Source of the DNA: Amoebophrya sp. A120
Lineage: Eukaryota; Sar; Dinophyceae; Syndiniales; Amoebophryaceae
Direction: 5' to 3'
Assembly (NCBI GenBank): GCA_905178155.1
Contig: CAJINV010000001.1
Location: 6,171,860-6,235,859 of the forward strand
Length of the DNA stretch: 64,000 bases
The notes under the pieces were generated by a model that saw nothing but the letters and a program-made list of their open reading frames with translations, searched no databases and was not told the DNA's origin. This document shows positions 1 through 11,875 of this stretch, piece after piece. The first letter of the stretch is position 1. Every line of letters begins with the position of its first letter. The translations under genes and the position numbers were made by a program.

Positions 1-1
1 T

Positions 2-847
2 GAAGTGCGATTTCTGTGCCGCAGAGCGGAAGCGGGAGATCGCGGGTTTTACAAGAATCTGTTGGCGGGGAGAGTAGTAGCCGCACCAGGAGAGGATCAA
101 AAAAGCTACAGTGCAGAATACTGCAAGTTCGGTATTAAGCTTGGTCGTCGAACGCGATTAAAAGAAGTCTTCCCATTGTTCGGGGTGAAGAATCCCCTTA
201 CAAACCAAAACCACCTCCCGTTGCCGGGAACACTGGAACAGTACGTCGCGGACGAAATAGTTGCTGCTGCCAAGTGCCGCCCCTACGGAGGGACAGGATT
301 TGACGCCGACCCTTCCTCTGATTCTGAAGGAACCGACCACAAAGATGACGAAAATAGAGGTGGCGCACCATCGAGGGTTATAAAACCGGGAGCGGCGACA
401 AATCCAATAGCCTATGACTTCAGTATAAATACGCATTCGCTGTTCAATTTTGTCAAGGAGGCAGATAAGAAGCAAATGGACGACGCGAAACTCAAGCTCA
501 GCGCAGCACTCACGGAAAAAGACCGCGTAGCGAAGAACATCAAGGACATACAAGACAACAACTTCGAATGCGCGGTCTGCATCAGTAGTTCCCGGGAGGA
601 ACGCTTCCCTGTTCTCGTCATGCTGGGCTGTTGTCACGTGTTCTGCTTCGATTGTGCGGACAAGTTCATCAATGGTGTTGACGGTGGTCAGAATCAAAAC
701 GCCAATAACGACGACCACGTGAGAAAATGCCCGACCTGCCGTGCAGCGATAGACGAGGAGTCAACAGCGCGAATTCCACCACAGCTCTTCTGCAAACGGC
801 GCCGCGTTCTTGCAGTTGGTGGATCTGGAGAAGGGGAGGGAGGCTGA
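2..847 (+). CDS. RING-finger protein, 3' part (5' end outside window)
   Basis: The frame is already open at the window edge, so the N-terminus is missing and no start can be chosen. The last third carries a C3HC4 RING finger: CAVC, then GCCHVFCFDC, then CPTC (about residues 189-247 of the visible part). This zinc-binding fold usually recruits an E2 enzyme in ubiquitin ligases. A charged stretch of about 35 residues before the RING looks like a short coiled coil. The spacing between the second and third metal pairs is lengthened by an Asn/Gly/Asp-rich loop. The rest is not recognised. An E3 ubiquitin ligase role follows from the RING only; the substrate is unknown. The stop at 845-847 is followed by a short A-rich tandem repeat. 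Confidence 0.75.
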   Translation, partial: EVRFLCRRAEAGDRGFYKNLLAGRVVAAPGEDQKSYSAEYCKFGIKLGRRTRLKEVFPLFGVKNPLTNQNHLPLPGTLEQYVADEIVAAAKCRPYGGTGFDADPSSDSEGTDHKDDENRGGAPSRVIKPGAATNPIAYDFSINTHSLFNFVKEADKKQMDDAKLKLSAALTEKDRVAKNIKDIQDNNFECAVCISSSREERFPVLVMLGCCHVFCFDCADKFINGVDGGQNQNANNDDHVRKCPTCRAAIDEESTARIPPQLFCKRRRVLAVGGSGEGEGG

Positions 848-938
848 TGCGAAACGTCGGGCGGCTGTGATTTGTCTCGGATTCATCAACTACACTACTG
901 CTCCATGAACTGACAGGACCACGAGGTGGAGATGGTTT

Positions 939-965
939 CAACAAAGACAAAGACAAAGACAAAAA
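939..965. repeat. Short tandem repeat, ACAAAG unit
   Basis: About four head-to-tail copies of ACAAAG lie in the intergenic stretch just after the RING-finger gene. It is a simple microsatellite with no visible function. Confidence 0.8.
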
Positions 966-1418
966 TGACACTGTAAATTGTATGTTAACTTTGAAAGGAG
1001 GATTTCCATTTCGTTTTCGATTTCACTCTGACGCAGAGCTTCGTTCAGGCACTGTATCTTGGCTGCAATCGGCCGCGGAACCTGGCACGCTTATGCCAGA
1101 ATAGTACTGCTACTGTCCCAACGCGACCTTGAATCTACTTCGTCACGTGTTCCCATGGACAATGTCGAGTGGATGCGTCCTTCTCGTAATCGTTTCAATT
1201 TGAAATAGCGAGATGAACGGAGCAATTTCAAGTATGAGTTGTAACGTGAGTGTGGTGGGGGTGGGGGATGGAAAAACAAAAAGTGCCTGTAGGCTTGGCA
1301 AGAAGTTCATTGAGAGTTCTTACCAGACATCATGGCGCGAAGCGCGATGTTCGTGCCAACACACAGTTTGACTGGTGCAAGTTGAAAATCGAAAGGAAAA
1401 AGTTGCAGTCGCCTGAAA

Positions 1419-2079
1419 ATGCAGTACACCTACGAACCGGGTGAGGCGAGCAAGCACTCCTTGAAGGAGCACCACGCACTCGCGAAAGCTGCTACAGATG
1501 GCGAGGTCTACGCGGAGTCAGATTTGCGGTTTATCGCAGATGAGGTAGCTTTTATTCCATTTGAATTTGTTTGTTATCATGCACTTCAAGTTTCGGCATC
1601 GGGATCGGCAAGCAAAGCCAAGCAGGGCTACAGGCATTGGAGCTCGCCTTTCTTCATATCTGTCCGTCTCCTCCAATCATCAGGTTATTCCGGGTCTCTT
1701 TCGACACACGAGACAGGCACGGTTTCTCCGACGCGGTTGGGTGGTAGAACTAGGCTTGATTCTCTTCAGCCTGATGGCAGCTGGGCTCGAGATAACGCAC
1801 CAGTGCGCTTTCAGCGATATACTGGCACTAGCGCCTCCACGATGCGAGATGTGCTACTCCAACGTGTTTCTCTTTCTTCTCGTGATTTTGGCGGCAATAT
1901 GGTTCTTGAACCTGTACCTCTTCGCACTGCTGAAGTCCCGGGGATTTCACTTCAACCGAACAACGCTACACGAGGGATTGTACCTGAGCCACCCGGACAT
2001 CCCGCCGATGGCGATAACCATGTACTTGTACCTCACCGCGATTCTGGTGCTGCTTTGGGGGGCAGGTGCTGATATTTGA
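1419..2079 (+). CDS. Small multi-pass membrane protein, two exons
   Basis: Proposed exons are 1419-1544 and 1684-2079. The intron starts GTAGCT and ends ATCAG; both ends are in phase 0, joining ...RFIADE to VIPGLF... The product is about 173 residues. The second exon has three hydrophobic stretches: one around WVVELGLILFSLMAA, one around NVFLFLLVILAAIWFLNLYLF, and a C-terminal one ending LTAILVLLWGAGADI. The N-terminal 65 residues are hydrophilic. I do not recognise the family. The matching splice phases and hydrophobic pattern argue that it is real, but the start ATG at 1419 is only the first one available and an upstream exon is possible. Confidence 0.5.
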
Positions 2080-3206
2080 TTCGATTTTTTTTTATCTCAT
2101 TTTTCAATTTCATGCCTGAAGATGGAGAAGAAATGCGTGCTTCTGTGCGTGTAGTTTGTCTAGAAAATCCATCCTAATGAACACAATAAATCATGTTATT
2201 GGAAGTATACTGCTGTCATCGCGATGAACTGGACATTCGCATTCGCACAACTTTTCAGGTATTTACATTTTCTTCAAAAGCACAACGCAATGCATGCGCG
2301 GCGGCGCCAGATTCGCGAGACCAAGGAGTATGCCCTTGATGATCGTGCTTGGATTATCAGAGGTCTTTGTACCTGTGTCGCTACTCTTGTTGAGGAGATG
2401 AAAAAAAAAACACTAACGAGGAGGTGATGCTTGCCTCCTCTGAAAATTATCTTTTCCTTGCACACACGCACGCTACGGTCGCGAATAAGGACCTGCACAA
2501 CGGGGATGCGACCGCATATTAGCGCACAGACTCCACCGGTTCAAAGCCTGAGCATAATCGTGAGGCTGATCATCCTTGTGTGTAGTAAATCGAAATCTTC
2601 ATCGGTACGAAATGCTTCTGTTGATAAAAAGCTGGTTCGTGATAATAATTCCGTGACTTTTTTTAGGTTCCGCAAGATCAGCAACAAGCGAAAGGATCCT
2701 CAAAGGTGAATGCTCGACATGGATCTGTAGTTGTTGTTTTTCCCCGCGCAGTTCGCTAGAATGAAAATGAAATTCAGATCCGAAATATGGAGGCACTGGA
2801 CTTCTCCTCCAGATGGATCCTTTGGAACGCACAAATTTGTCAGGATCATGTCGATCAAAGTTCAAGATCAGCCACTGTTAGCACCACAAGAGAAAAATGG
2901 TCCTTCGCCTTTGTCGAAGCATTCATCGTGACTTGTAACTCAACAGTGACGCATTTTGGTGCTAGAAAGAACTTAGAACATCATTTAGCTCCCGTAAGAA
3001 GCTATGGTAATGATGAGCAGCCAGCTTTATTACGAGGAAAGACATGTGCATTCTTTAAGCAAAGAGACCGAGATATCAGGTACGGTATTTTAAGTTGAAC
3101 GACTTCATCTGTTTTTTCTTTTGTCAAAAGTTCTTTGTGGACCGGCGACACGAGAAGTTCATACTCAAATAACAAGTAGAGCTTCCGCGACATCAGCTAC
3201 ACGGCC
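2080..3206. other. Intergenic, no gene seen
   Basis: About 1.1 kb of AT-leaning sequence with only short, unconvincing reading frames on both strands. It presumably contains the 3' end of the small membrane-protein gene and the upstream region of the polymerase subunit gene. No recognisable element. Confidence 0.6.
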
Positions 3207-6200
3207 ATGGGAAAGCTAACTTCGGGCAACGCGACGTCTTCGACGTCTAAGTTGGGTGGCTCTTCCTCGTCCTCCACCAGTAAGAAGAACAAAACGAAAG
3301 ACGCTACGCTCGACGTCAACATGCAGCTGCAGAAAGTTCATAAGCCGATGCGGCTGCGACCGAAGGTGCCGGTGAATTCAAAATCCAAGTATGAAACCAT
3401 TGGCCAGCTGAACTACGCCGAGAGCCACTACACGGAGTTTCTGAAGGAATCCGTCGAAAACCACGTTGGCAGTTTCAACATGATGTTGGATCACATCCTA
3501 CCGGAGATGGCCAACGAAATCATTCCGATCGAGGTGCCAGTCAACAATGACTCCGAAACGTCAAAACCCGGTAGCGCCTCAGCGTCGAGCAAAATAAAGA
3601 TCACAAACAAAACGAACACCGCCGTGGGATTACGAATCGGAGTGGAGAAAATCACGATCGACAAGCCCATGAAGAAAGACCACAACATGCTACCAAGCAA
3701 CGGAAAAAGTATTGACTTTTTGAATACTGGACTCACTGTGACTCGCGTACGATGATTTTCTATCACTGTATTGTACCTGTACGTAGATGCACCGGTTTAT
3801 TTAGTTGCCTTTTGTCTCTTGTTTATGCTTTTTCACCACCACCTTGACCTTCCTTGCCTACCAAAACCACAGGTACGAAAAACGTGCTTCCAAGTGATTG
3901 CCGTGAGGGGCATTTCACCTACTCGGGAAAGTGCACGGTCACTTTCTACACGCAGCGCGTCGGGGATGACAGCACGTCCAGGCAGTGCTTCAACGTCGAA
4001 TGCGGAAATGTCCCAATCATGGTCGGTAGTAAGGTCTGCCACCTGCACAACCTGTCTCCGGCGGAAATGGTGAAGGCACGAGAGGATGAGACGGAAAGAG
4101 GAGGGTAATAAACGATTTCTGACGTACAATATGACTGGCTTGGAAAAGAAAATATTTTCAAAGCAATTTCAATTAGAATTATGATGCGTATATGCCAAAA
4201 TCAAAAACAACAAATTGAAAATTCCCAGGTATTTCGTAATGAACGGCAACGAGCGCGTAATTCGTCTGCTGATCATGCCGAAAGCTAACCAGCTGCTGGC
4301 CATCGAGCGTGGCAGCTTCACCAACCGCGGTGACTTGTACACAAAGCACGCGGTCCAGATCCGTTGCATGCGGAAGGACTTAACCACGCTGACCAACACG
4401 CTCCATTATTGCCGTGACGGTACCTGCTTCTTCCGGTTTTCGCACAGCAAAAACGAGTTCCTGATCCCCATGCTGGTGATTGCGTACGCCATTGCGCCGG
4501 GGTACATGACGGATTTCCAGATGGCGCGAACCCTTTGTGGCGGGAACGAAAATGACAACTTCAGTTCCGAACGGGTCCAGGTGATGTTCCAAACTTTGCT
4601 CGCGGCGGACTACAAGATCCACAGTCGGGTGGACGCGTTGCAGTTTCTCGGCGACCAATTTCGAAGCACGATGAAGGAGCCGGCGTATTTGTCCGATATC
4701 GAGTGCGGTTTGCGCATGGTTCGGTCCTTCATTTTCGTCAACTCCACGGAGATGGAGGACAAATTTTCCCTGCTGTGCCTGATGTTCCAGAAGTTGATGC
4801 GACTCGCGGAGGGAACGATCAAGCCGGAGAACTGTGATGCCCTGAGTACGCAGGAAGCCTTGCTCCCGGGGCAGCTGTACGGTGCGGTTTTGAAGGAAGC
4901 GGTGGAAACGACGATGGAGAAGGCCAAGCAGGAACTGCTGAAGAAGATCCGCTACGGCGACGACATATTCGACATTGAAACCGTCGAGTCAGTGTTCTGG
5001 CGGGTGAAAGAGATCGACCATGCGGTGAACTACTTCCTTTCCACGGGTACGATCAAATCCCGATCTGGTTTGGATTTGATGCAGGTCACCGGTTTTACCA
5101 TCGTTGCGGACAAGCTCAACGCCGTCCGTTACCTGTCCCACTTCCGCGCCATCCACCGTGGTCAGTTTTTCATGGAAATGAAAACCACGGCGGTCCGAAA
5201 ATTGCTCCCCGACAGTTGGGGCTTCCTCTGCCCCGTCCACACTCCCGATGGTGGGCCGTGTGGGCTGTTGAACCACTTGGGACAGAACTGTCAGGTCGCG
5301 TTGACACCGCCGGCGCTGATCGAAAAAACGGTGAACAGCGTGCGCAATTTCCTCCTCTCCCTCGGGGTGCTCAAAGCGGCAAACGATCCCGCGGGCCTGA
5401 ACGAGGCGCACCTGCGCGCATCGCTTTCCCTCGCTGATCACTACCCGGTCGTGCTGGAGGGGCGCACTCTCGGCTACGTCCGGGACGAAGACGCTGCACT
5501 CGTGGTCGCGATGCTCCGCCGCGCGAAAACCATGAGCACGGAGAACGTGTCGGTCACGAAAAAGTTATGGAAGAAAATCATGTCGGCACAGGTGAAGGAA
5601 TCCGACTTCGAACACGCATCCGCACAGTACGCAAGCGGGGATATCGCTGATTTAGGACCTAGTGCATCTTCAGGTAGTGGTTCGAAGAAGACCTCCAAAT
5701 CTTCTGCTCTGTCTGAAAACACGAAGAAGCGATCAAGGAGACACGGGAATAATGACAGCAGCGACAGTGAAGCCGACGTGGATGATCATGGAAGCGAAGA
5801 TTCGCACAGCACTTGCGCCGATTCGCAAGACCTCAACGACAAAAATCTGACGATCGCTTTATCTTCCGTCGTGTCCGGTCCGCAGCTGAGGGACGAGGCC
5901 GAGATGGAGAACGAGCAGTGCATCAAGGACTACGAGGACATGTTCCGGCAAATCCCTTTCAACTTGGAGATCGGCTTCGTGGAACGGTCCTGGGACCGGA
6001 TTTTCCCGGGAATTTTCCTCTTCGTCGGTCCGTGCCGGTTCACCCGGCCAATCAAGTGCCTCCGATCCCACCAACTCGAGCACGTCGGACCGTTCGAACA
6101 GGTCTTCATGAAGATTGCGGTCACGGAGTCCGAGTTGATCTGGACGAGAAAGGTTTTGCGGGCCGACATCGAGGAGTACACGAAGTCTTTGGTGGTTGCG

Positions 6201-8485
6201 GAGAAGGCGCAAGACGAGGATATCGTGATGAAATCTTCGGAGGAGTACGATAACGGTTTGAGATACCGCCCGACCGGGCAGATGGAGCCGCTGGTTTATA
6301 CCCATCGAGAAATCGACCCGATCAAAATGCTGTCCATCGTAGCGTCTCTGACCCCGTTCCAAAATCACAACCAGTCGCCGCGGTGCATGTACCAGTGTCA
6401 GATGTTGAAACAGACCATGGGGACGCCCTACCAGAACCACAGTAGACGGACGGACAACAAGGTGTACCGCATCCAGTTCCCGCAGCGCCCGATGGTGCGC
6501 GCGCAGATGTACGCGGACGCGAAGTTCGACACGCACCCCACCGGAATGAACGCGATTGTTGCCGTTTGCGCGTACACGGGGTACGACATGGAGGACGCGA
6601 TGATTATCAATAAGGGCAGTTACGACCGCGGCTTCATGGCCGGGAACGTTTACAAGCAAAAGATCATCAAAGCCTGCCCGGAGAAGGACGAGCGGTCGAG
6701 ACAGCACTCGCGGAACTGGATCTTTTCGAACTACAACAAAGCAAAGGGTGAGTACTGTAGCATGGAAAAGCACATCCAACCCGACGGTACGCCGAAGGTG
6801 GGGACGCTAATGACGCAGGGGATGACCCTGGTCGCAGCAGTGAACAAAGCGACAGGAGAGGTGAACATAACCAAGCACAAAGACAGCGATCCGTGCTGGG
6901 TGGAAGCGATTTCATTGATTTCGGGCGGGTCGTTTCAAGGTAATAGTTTGAATTTTTGATCTCCAGCTTTTTCTACCATACATCCAGACTTACTTACAAA
7001 CATAGATTCCTACCGTTCTTGTGCCATATGCACCGGAAAATACCTGATCTGTACTTCAATCAAACTCTCTAGGTGGCGGAGTCGAGGACGGGCAGGTGAA
7101 GCTGAGTATCAAGCTTCGTTTCAACCGGCGACCGATGGTGGGAGACAAATTCGCGACCCGGCACGGGCAGAAGGGTGTGATGGCCACATTATGGAAGTCG
7201 GAGGACATGCCCTTTTCCGCCCGGGGCATGGTGCCGGACATTCTGTTCAACCCCCACGGTTTCCCGAGTCGGATGACGATCGGACAGCTGATCGAGTCCA
7301 TGGCGGGAAAAGCGGCCGCTCTGACCGGAACCAAGCACGTGAACGCGACGGCCTTCCGGAAGTACCGGGGGCACTTCAACTACCCGGACAACAACGAGGA
7401 CGACCCATTCCTGGAGAAAGATCCCATTACCGCCTGCGACCCCGAGAAGCAGCCCATGCCGGCCGAGTACTTCGGAAAAGTCCTGAAAGACTACGGGTAA
7501 GTAGTTCTTTTTGAAGATCTTGATGTTGATGTTTTGATCCCGGTTTTTCAAGTGGCTTATGCTGAGCTTCAATCTTTTTCTTTGCTCGTGCAGCGCCCTT
7601 CAACGTTATTCTGCTTTGTGTTTGCATCCACCCAACGAACACTCTAGTTACCTGCGACATCCGCAAAATGCGAAGTCAAAACCTCAACTTTTCAGGTACG
7701 ACTACTATGGCACCGAGGAGCTGTACGACGGAATCCACGGTGAGCCAATGAAGACGCACATTTTCATGGGCTGCGTCTACTACCAGCGCTTGAGGCACAT
7801 GGTGGCCGACAAGGCCCAGGTGCGCGCAATGGGACCGATCGACCCGCAGACGCGTCAGCCGGTCAAGGGCCGACAGCGACACGGTGGTATTCGACTGGGT
7901 GAGATGGAACGCGACGCCCTGGTCGCGCACGGAGCCGCCTTCCTGGTCCACGATCGGTTGATGCGGTGCTCCGACTATTCGGTAGGCTTTTGCTGTCCCA
8001 AGTGCGGTAGCATCATTACCCCAGTGCCGCAGCAGTACGAAACCAGGAAGAAACAGCAGGGGAACGGCGGCTTTGCGTTTGAGAAGACAACGCGGTCCTT
8101 GGCGAACGCCGTGTGTCCGCCGTGTACCAGAAAAGCGAAAAAGGAAGATCCGAACGCGGAAGACGTGATCTGCGAGCCCAAGGACATCCCGTTCTCCTAC
8201 CGATTACTGACCGTAGAATTCGCAGCCATGGGTATCAACCTGGAGATGCGCCTGAACAACGGAACAACGGATGCGTATGCACAGGAACCGGAGGAAGCAG
8301 CGAACGAGGTCGCGAGCAGAAGAAGACCAATCACGGTTCCATCTTTGAGAACATACGACCTGGAGAAAATACAGGAGGAAAAAGATATGCTCTCAGGAGA
8401 CTGTAATAGGATAGATTGTCGCTTGGAAGGCGCAGCCGGAGTTGATGTGGAAATGATTGATGAAGAAGATGAAGGGGGACCTTGA
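3207..8485 (+). CDS. RPA2: DNA-directed RNA polymerase I second-largest subunit (RPA2/A135-like)
   Basis: Nucleolar polymerase subunit that forms part of the active centre for rRNA synthesis. Exons: 3207-~3746, ~3858-4104, 4229-6939, 7073-7496, 7696-8485. The last three introns are GT...AG and restore frame exactly; the first junction is unresolved. Typical landmarks are present: [125 protein letters not shown], and a C-terminal zinc ribbon CPKC...CPPC. The GGYF...RLLIMP wording and the QTMG region fit Pol I rather than Pol II or III. At about 1570 residues it is longer than animal and yeast homologues (about 1130-1200): extra parts are a Ser/Thr-rich N-terminus, a roughly 100-residue Ser/Lys/Asp-rich insertion (nt ~5590-5900), and an acidic C-terminal tail. 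Confidence 0.95.
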
Positions 8486-8920
8486 AAAATTCTAACGGAG
8501 ACCGACAATCTTGAGATTGATCCTAACGAAGTCCAAGTCGTTTTTCTTGGATACGCGGTATGCAGAGAGCCAAGAAAAAAATCACTCATCACCAATTTTG
8601 GTGGGTAGTCTGCTTCTTGTGCGTGCTTGAATATCCAGCAACGAACATCACGAATACAGCTGCAACATCCGATGAGCAAACGCTTTACGCCGGAATAGGA
8701 AAAGATTAAGTATGCTGGAGAAGAATCTTCCTCCTGAGAGGCACGAGCCGTTTATTGAAAAATACACGCTACACTCTGGCCACTGATGGCGTTCCGATGA
8801 TGAACTTCGTGCCCGTGCTGTGTTCTTCAATTTCGAAAGCTGAGACAAATTTGCCGTCGATGCGGTTTGGTTCTGCTTGATGACGTGTTTTTCCTCTTTT
8901 CTTTTGTCCTTATTGGCGAA
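8486..8920. other. Intergenic, no gene seen
   Basis: Roughly 430 nt of ordinary composition between the polymerase stop codon and the GC-rich island. No reading frame of interest. Confidence 0.6.
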
Positions 8921-11060
8921 AGAGGCCAAGAAGCGCCGGGCCAAGGACGGCAGCGCAAGGCGGTGCCTAGGTCGGGCAACCCGCTGAGTTCCCCTATGTT
9001 GTGTGGCCGACGAAAGGGGAAAAAGACACGGAGTCCCTGAGCCTCAACGAATTGCGCCCGGTTTGTGCTTCCTTCGCGGGGGGGCCATGGCGTCCACCCT
9101 GGCAGAGGCGGAGAGGTGCGCGGGCCAGTTGCGTAGCGAGTGCGACGCGGTGGCTTTCGGGATGCTGAAGGGATTGGCGCAGCCGGGGCAGCAAAAGTCC
9201 AAGCCAGCAGCGCCCTGCTGGTTGGATAAAGGCGGCGCGCTGCGAGCCAGCGACGCGGTTCACGGTGGCGCTGCATTGTGGGCGTCCGGGCGTCGACAAG
9301 TGCGGCAGCTGGCAAAGCTGCGCGCTGTGGATCCGGGGCGCGGCCGAAAGGCGCGCAGAGCCGGCGGGCGGCGCCGAAAGTCAGCGGCGGGAAAGAAGCG
9401 GCCGCGTGGCCCGCGCGCCCGCCGGCCGGCCGGCAACGCCGGGCGCAGAAAGTGCCGCGGGGGGCCGCAGGAGTACATCGGCCGGCGCCCATAGAGGGGC
9501 GGGGGCCGTGTGTTTCGGGTCATTCATTGCAGCGGGGCCTCTCAGATTTGAAATAGCGAGAAGCCAGGCGATATCGGGGGGGCCGGCCCAGAGGCATAGG
9601 CGCCGCAAGGGGGCCCGCCCGCTGTGGTTGCTCGGGCCGGGGATGCATGGCGCGGGTGTAGATGAGGCAGCCGCCGCGCTTTGGCTGAGCGATCGAGGCT
9701 GCAATGCTTGACGTGGTGCCTCCTGCGCTTCGGGGCGTGCTCTCGTGCCGGCCGGGGGCCTTGGAAGGCCGACGGATTGCGCGCCTTGGAGGCAGTTGGA
9801 GCAGCCCTGCGCCATCTCCGCGAAAAAGCAGCGCGGTGAAGCAGTAGAAGCACAATGCCCGGCTGCGCAGGCGCGGTTTTTTTGGCGTTCCCGCGCCTTG
9901 GCCACTCATGGAAGGAAGTGTTTCAGCCTCTCCAGGTTGGTGGCGGGCCCCCGCCCCCGACCGTTCTCGAATGTCGTGGTAGCCCGCGCGCCGCTCGGAA
10001 CCGGGGCGCGCGTGCTTGGTGCCCTCGGGGATCGCGCACTTTGTGAGAAACCCGGGAGGAACAAAGATCACGGGCCTGGAGAAATTATAGGGGGGGCTGG
10101 TGATCGTTCATTTTTACCCAGCGCAAGCATGCCCCGCGCCCGGGCTATCTTCAGGCCTGCCCTGTATTGTTTGAGCCGAGGCAGAGGGCTGCTGCTTCTG
10201 CCTGTGCAGTGGGCAGGGCGGGGGGGGCGCGCCCGTGTTTGGCCGCCCCCCGTTCTTCCACGCACTGGCCCATCCCGGGTGGTGATGGAAGGGAGGGCCC
10301 CCCGATTCTAGGCCGACTGTTGGCGAGCCCATTTTGTATTTGTGGTGGAGAGGCTGAGGCGGCGTCGGTATCCTCTCGGGCTCGAGGGCCAGCAAGCGGC
10401 CCCAATAAATAAAAAAGCGGCGCGCAGGGCCGGTCTCATTCACAGGCCCGCTCGGGTGAGCTGTTCGAAGAACCCCACGCCGGCGCGGTGGGGGGGGCTT
10501 CCATATTGCGAAAATCCCGCTGCTGGCCGTGTGTATCGCCGTGCAGGCACTCCGCGTCCCCTGTGGCGTTTGCAACGGGTTGCGGAGAGGGGCCCGCTGC
10601 GATCGATAATTAACGCGCTGCGGCAGGCAGCATCCAGCTGGACGAATGTCGCCCGTCCCCCGAGTCGCGTAGTTTGGTAGCGGCGAGCCGTCCGACGGCA
10701 TTCCGGTCGAAGATCTTCACTGACGGGGTCCGCGGCGAACCGGGGCCCGCCGGGCGCGGCGCCATTGGCGATCTAGATCTTCTTCGGGCTTTTCCTGGCA
10801 GGCATGGATGTGGCCCGGTTGTCCTGCGGGGGGCTGCGTTGGTTGTTGTTGTTGGGGCGAGGGCGCCCGCTGCGATGGGGCGACCGGGGACCCCCGCGCG
10901 GAGTGCCAAGCACGGGGCGCGGGTCGGTTCTTGGGGACTTTCCTGTTCGCCGTTGCCCCTTTGGTCGGTCGGTCCGCCGGTCGCGGCCGTATTTCTAAAC
11001 CGAAAGCAGAGCTCCGGACTATTCGGGGTCGGGGTGGCTTTCTGTCCACGGACACCCGAT
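8921..11060. other. GC-rich island of unknown nature
   Basis: Composition changes abruptly near 8,920 and returns to normal near 11,050. In between the DNA is strongly GC-rich, with repeated G-runs of six or more on the + strand (near 9080, 9457, 9577, 10091, 10216 and 10487) and GGCCGGCC-type palindromes near 9420. Long open frames occur in most of the six frames, as expected by chance in GC-rich DNA. None shows a recognisable domain. The least bad candidate is 9087-9494 on +, which would encode about 135 residues ending in an Arg/Lys-rich tail. I looked for conserved small- and large-subunit rRNA signatures and saw none. Possibilities: a structured non-coding RNA locus, DNA acquired from a GC-rich source such as a host, or a regulatory/G-quadruplex region. 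Confidence 0.7.
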
Positions 11061-11875
11061 ATTTTTTCCTGCGCTATGTATCTGCAGTCGAATAGTGTTG
11101 CCGTCCAATAACCAAGATCATTGATTCCGGCAGCAACATGACGAGCGCTCTTCCGGTTGCGTCGTATTTATCCGGGTGTGTGTTGTGTTCCCCGCCAGGA
11201 ATTGCAGTGACTTGCGTGGCCGAAGGTGGCTCTGGCACCCACGCATGATTTGCTGCCATGAATTTACTGACTGCTGCTAATCAATGGTCTGCAGAGCATT
11301 ACTCTGACGGTCTCGTTTTTATTTTTTTTTTTCAAGACGCGCTCGAGCCCACAGAAGCTGAAGTGTTCGTGTCCTCGACGCCGTGCTCGTTGTCGTGCGG
11401 TGGACTCGACTGTCTACCGGAATTTAGAATGCTTCTGCTTGCTGCAAGCGCGAAATTGCGACCAGTTTTAGAAAGGCGTATGTATGAAGATCTATCGGCC
11501 CGCCACCTGCTCCACATGAATGATAAACCAAACGCTTAGGCGTACACGGGATTGCACGAGTTTCAATTTGCATTCGATCCCGGTGTGTGTAATCAGAAGC
11601 GTGTCAACATGTTTTCAAAATAGGATACTCAGTTATTCTTCGTGTACTGATGTGAATGTAGCGTGTCGGTGTCGCAGCTTGCGCTTCTAAGAACTGCGAG
11701 AAGCAGATAATAGGCACAGAAGGCATTACCATTTATTTACCTCGACGTCGACGATTATAAATTGAATTACGTCTAGAGCTACCAGAGTACAGATAGTACA
11801 GACCTTTCACGCTAATTCTATAGTTTTCTTGCACCACCCCGAGCCCGATCCCCGCCGCAAAAACGAACAGTAATC
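11061..11875. other. Intergenic, no gene seen
   Basis: AT-richer stretch between the GC island and the DsbA-like gene. A 93-residue frame at 11258-11539 has no domain and a poly-T interruption, and is not believed. Confidence 0.6.

Noticed and set aside
5859-6779. 306-residue minus-strand frame
   Set aside because: It lies wholly inside the conserved RPA2 exon 3 and mirrors its codon composition; no domain of its own.
1198-9561. Shared 16-mer ATTTGAAATAGCGAGA at ~1198 and ~9546
   Set aside because: One 16-base match between two places in 64 kb is within chance expectation, and the flanks do not match.
8921-11060. GC island as an rRNA operon
   Set aside because: No universally conserved small- or large-subunit rRNA signature segments could be found in either direction.
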